This document shows, one piece after another, positions 61,399-64,000 of a stretch of 64,000 nucleotides of DNA. The stretch spans positions 1 through 64,000 of the forward strand of contig NZ_JAMXOD010000017.1 in NCBI RefSeq assembly GCF_024721305.1. Direction: 5' to 3'. The notes beneath the pieces were generated by a model that had not been told where the DNA came from, did no database searches, and saw only the letters and a list, made by a program, of their open reading frames with translations. Numbering within the stretch: position 1 is the stretch's first letter; every line of letters begins with the position of its first letter. Origin of the DNA: Aequitasia blattaphilus (lineage in GTDB: Bacteria; Bacillota; Clostridia; Lachnospirales; Lachnospiraceae). Position numbers and translations under genes: made by a program.

Positions 61399-63071
61399 TG
61401 AGTCTACCAATATTTGAACGAATATTATTTAATATAAGTATGCTGATTTTACTAGCTGGCCTGTTGACAAAATTGCAGCCGGTGCGGCAATTTTTGTCAG
61501 AGGGAAAGCAGACAAAAAAGTCCCAGATATTATTGGCACTGCTATTTGGAGGAATCGGAATAATTGCAACATATACAGGGATACCGGTAGAGGGGGCAAT
61601 TGCAAATGTGCGGGTGATTGGCGTTGTGTCAGCTGGAATTCTGGGTGGCCCTGTGGTAGGAGGACTGGCTGGAATTGTAGCCGGTGTCCATAGATATGTA
61701 ATTGATGTTCATGGAATAACGGCAGTAGCCTGTGCTATTTCAACAGTTATGGAGGGATTAATTGGAGGACTGCTTTCGAATCGATTACGTTATGCGAAAA
61801 GACGCAGCTTGTGGGTGGGGGCAACAGCGTGTTTGGTAGAGATTATGCAGATGATTCTTATTTTGTTAATCGCCAAACCTTTTGAAGAGGCATGGAAACT
61901 GGTAAAATTGATTTCGGTCCCTATGATTTTATTTAATTCTCTGGGAGTCGTACTTTTTATTGGATTGTTTGACGCAGTACTGAATGAACAAAGCCGGGCT
62001 GCTGCTATGCGTATTAAGCTTGCATTTCAGATAGCAGAACGTTGCCTCCCTTATTTAAGAAAAGGCTTCTATGATGTGAAAGAGCTGCAAGGAGCAATGG
62101 ATATTATTTTAGAAATGTCAGGGCTTTACGAGGTAGGGATAACAGACCAGGAAAGAATACTGTGCCGGGCAGGAAAAGATGATACGTCAATGGAAGCAGA
62201 CTCTAGTCTTCCAGATATTGCAAAGCAAGTAATTGAGGAAGGTGATACAACAAAGGTCAGAACTCAAATTTACAATCATCAGCTTGCTATTTGTGCTCCC
62301 CTTACCCAAAAGGATGAAACAATTATGGGAACCCTTCTCCTTCGTACAAACAAAAGAGGGTGGTCTCAGATGGTAGAGAGCGAATTTGCAAGGGGATTGG
62401 CAAGGTTGTTCTCTACTCAGTTGGAGCTTTCTCAACTGGATCAGCAAAAGGCTCTACGGCAAAAAGCGGAACTTGAGGCATTACAAAGTCAGATAAATCC
62501 TCATTTTTTGTTTAACGCACTGTCAACAATCACGATGTTTTGCAGAGAAAAACCTGAGCGAGCCAGAGAACTTTTGCTTTCTTTGAGCTCCTATTTTCGA
62601 AATACACTTCAGACAGGAAAGAGTATGATTACAATCTATGACGAGCTGGAGCATGTGAGAGCTTATGTTGAGTTAGAGAAGGCACGATTTGGAGAAAAGT
62701 TGGTGGTTTCGGAAGATATTCCAAAAGATTTGAATTGTATTTTGCCAGCCTTTACGTTGCAGCCAATTGTGGAAAATGCAATTAAGCATGGAGCAATGAA
62801 GCAGGCAGGAGTAGGAAGGGTAAAAATTAGTGCTTACCGAACGCAAAAGGAAACAGTGATTCTTGTACGGGATAATGGACCGGGAATACCCAGTCAGGTT
62901 GTTCGAAATTTGTATGAGAATAACATGAGCGATGAATCGGTAGGTTTAACCAATGTGTATAACAGACTAAAGAATATTTATGGCGAGAAAAACTGTTTCA
63001 TTGTGGAATCTGGAAACTATGGTGGGGTTGTAACAATACGAATCCCGACCTTGGCCAGAGGAACTACTTAA
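61398..63071 (+). CDS. LytS/BtsS-type sensor histidine kinase
   Basis: A 557-residue membrane kinase. About 200 N-terminal residues hold the 5TMR-LYT sensor (GGIGIIATYTGIPVEG, VIGVVSAGILGGPVVGGLAG, then further helices). A GAF-like region (about 215-350) and a His_kinase domain with His369 in LQSQINPHFLFNALSTI follow, then LQPIVENAIKHG and DNGPGI of the ATP domain. ATG 61398 is 5 bases after AGGAG. With the LytTR regulator and cstA-like gene downstream it resembles BtsS, which senses pyruvate. Ligand is inferred from that context. Confidence 0.88.
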   Translation: MSLPIFERILFNISMLILLAGLLTKLQPVRQFLSEGKQTKKSQILLALLFGGIGIIATYTGIPVEGAIANVRVIGVVSAGILGGPVVGGLAGIVAGVHRYVIDVHGITAVACAISTVMEGLIGGLLSNRLRYAKRRSLWVGATACLVEIMQMILILLIAKPFEEAWKLVKLISVPMILFNSLGVVLFIGLFDAVLNEQSRAAAMRIKLAFQIAERCLPYLRKGFYDVKELQGAMDIILEMSGLYEVGITDQERILCRAGKDDTSMEADSSLPDIAKQVIEEGDTTKVRTQIYNHQLAICAPLTQKDETIMGTLLLRTNKRGWSQMVESEFARGLARLFSTQLELSQLDQQKALRQKAELEALQSQINPHFLFNALSTITMFCREKPERARELLLSLSSYFRNTLQTGKSMITIYDELEHVRAYVELEKARFGEKLVVSEDIPKDLNCILPAFTLQPIVENAIKHGAMKQAGVGRVKISAYRTQKETVILVRDNGPGIPSQVVRNLYENNMSDESVGLTNVYNRLKNIYGEKNCFIVESGNYGGVVTIRIPTLARGTT

Positions 63072-63090
63072 GAAAGGGAGAAAGTGATAT

Positions 63091-63795
63091 ATGCGTATAT
63101 TAATTATTGACGATGAATATCCCAGTCGCAGCGAATTACGCTTTCTTATCACACATTATTTTCCGGAGATTGATTTGGGCGAGGCTGAAAGTGGAAAAGC
63201 GGCTCTGGAAAAATTTGAGATGGAAAGATATGATGCGGCTTTTGTAGATATACATTTAGGAGATATTACGGGAACAATTCTGGCAGGGGTTTTGAGAGAA
63301 AAGCAGCCAGACTTGAAAATTATATTTGCAACGGCATATGATGATTATGCAGTGCAGGCTTTTGAAATTGGGGCAGTCGATTACATTATGAAACCTTTCG
63401 ATCCGGAACGAGTAAAGGCTAGTATAAATAGAATTCAGACCTCACATAAAGACATCAATCTTCCAGGGAAAATCTGCATTACTTTGAGTAAAAAGAAAGT
63501 GGTGCTGGATATTAATCAGATTGCATATATAGAAAGCAGAGGAAAAAATTGTATTGTACATGCAGAGGGGAAAGAGTATCAAAGTGTTCAGCACTTAGGA
63601 ACGTTTGTGGAAAGATTGCCTGCTTCAATTTTTTTCCGTCCTCATAAAAGTTATCTTGTAAACTTAAATTACATATCCGAGGTAACTCCTTGGGTCAATA
63701 GTGCACTGTCACTTTTGTTGGCGGGTTACCCTGATGAACTGATTCCAGTCAGCCGTAATCAGGTAAAAAGGTTAAAAGATATTTTTGGTCTTTAA
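63091..63795 (+). CDS. LytTR-family response regulator
   Basis: A 234-residue regulator. Receiver domain 1-120 with Asp53 (AAFVDIHLG); LytTR DNA-binding domain from about 130 (CITLSKKKVVLDINQIAYIE..., FFRPHKSYLVNLNYI). It lies 19 bp after the kinase gene, with AGAAAGGGAG upstream. The usual LytTR role is to bind direct repeats upstream of a target; the cstA-like gene 136 bp downstream is the likely target. Confidence 0.9.
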   Translation: MRILIIDDEYPSRSELRFLITHYFPEIDLGEAESGKAALEKFEMERYDAAFVDIHLGDITGTILAGVLREKQPDLKIIFATAYDDYAVQAFEIGAVDYIMKPFDPERVKASINRIQTSHKDINLPGKICITLSKKKVVLDINQIAYIESRGKNCIVHAEGKEYQSVQHLGTFVERLPASIFFRPHKSYLVNLNYISEVTPWVNSALSLLLAGYPDELIPVSRNQVKRLKDIFGL

Positions 63796-63856
63796 TGATA
63801 ATATGATGTTCATGGCGTGATACTGACATCTTGTATTCCAATATCAACATATGAGA

Positions 63857-63894
63857 GAGAGCTTGTTTTATTCAGGGCTCTTTTTTCATATAAT
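63857..63894 (+). promoter_or_regulatory. Hairpin and -10 box before cstA-like gene
   Basis: AGAGC (63858-63862) pairs with GCTCT (63877-63881), followed by a T-run, which ends the regulator transcript. TATAAT at 63889-63894 directly follows and is a probable -10 for the cstA-like gene; no good -35 is present, as expected for an activator-dependent promoter. Confidence 0.5.
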
Positions 63895-63930
63895 GACAGA
63901 AAGCATATAAAATAGAGGAGGAAGAGAGAG

Positions 63931-64000
63931 ATGATAACTTTTATAGCTTGTATCGTATTATTGATTATTGGGTACTTAACCTACGGGAAGTTTGTGGACA
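63931..64000 (+). CDS. cstA: CstA-family transporter, 5' end only
   Basis: Only 23 codons are inside the window (MITFIACIVLLIIGYLTYGK...), running off the right edge. A short hydrophobic helix ending in GYLTYGKFV is the usual start of carbon starvation protein A / BtsT-type pyruvate transporters. GAGGAGGAAG precedes the ATG. Placement behind a LytS/LytTR pair supports this. Confirmation needs the rest of the gene. Confidence 0.7.
   Translation, partial: MITFIACIVLLIIGYLTYGKFVD

Overview
The window (about 39% G+C by eye) reads as chromosome of an anaerobic Gram-positive Clostridia, most likely Lachnospiraceae. Reasons: AGGAGG-type ribosome sites, Cys lipoprotein sugar-binding proteins, YesM/YesN-type two-component systems, a COG4189-like ArsR regulator beside a GH51 arabinofuranosidase, and a Firmicutes-type (T7SSb) type VII secretion locus. 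This is inference from gene content; no rRNA or tRNA gene was seen. 

Layout. (1) 1-2.7 kb: a redox operon (flavodoxin, aldo/keto reductase) whose last members have lost internal or flanking parts: a CMD-cupin chimera, an aldo/keto reductase without its catalytic core, and an orphan C-terminal scrap. (2) 3-10.7 kb: an ArsR-type regulator facing an ABC sugar uptake operon (binding lipoprotein, two permeases, YesL-like protein) with a GH51 arabinofuranosidase and a zinc alcohol dehydrogenase. (3) 10.8-24.2 kb: a YesM kinase, then a second ABC system that carries two different ATPases, an FGGY kinase, a near-copy of the dehydrogenase, a YesN regulator, a UlaE-type 3-epimerase and an AraD-type 4-epimerase. 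Together these could take a pentitol such as L-arabinitol to D-xylulose-5-phosphate. (4) 24.2-25 kb: a HEPN/MNT toxin-antitoxin pair. (5) 25-27.8 kb: a fucose/arabinose-isomerase-like protein, a cysteine-desulfurase-like enzyme and a small unknown protein. (6) 27.9-36.9 kb: a third sugar system (binding protein, convergent kinase/regulator pair, two permeases, GH31 glycosidase, AraC regulator). 

(7) 37-60.8 kb: a T7SSb locus in the order EsaA-like, WXG100, EssA-like, YukD-like, two small helical proteins, a 1594-residue Rhs/YD-repeat protein with a helical N-terminus, a toxin/immunity cassette graveyard, a YwqH-like protein, EssB, EssC, a DUF4176-like protein, two small helical proteins, a second toxin with an ART-like (type-46-like) C-terminus, and its immunity candidate. 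Between the Rhs gene and essB lie three more partial copies of the Rhs core 3' end, one followed by a complete alternative C-terminal domain, with duplicated and decaying immunity genes. This is the most unusual part of the window. (8) 60.8-64 kb: a DUF3841 protein, a LytS-type kinase, a LytTR regulator and the start of a CstA-family gene, which resembles pyruvate-responsive BtsSR/BtsT systems. 

How it fits together: most of the window is polysaccharide and pentose scavenging under extracellular sensing by three YesM/LytS-type systems. The T7SS block is a contact-competition island whose effectors change by tip exchange.
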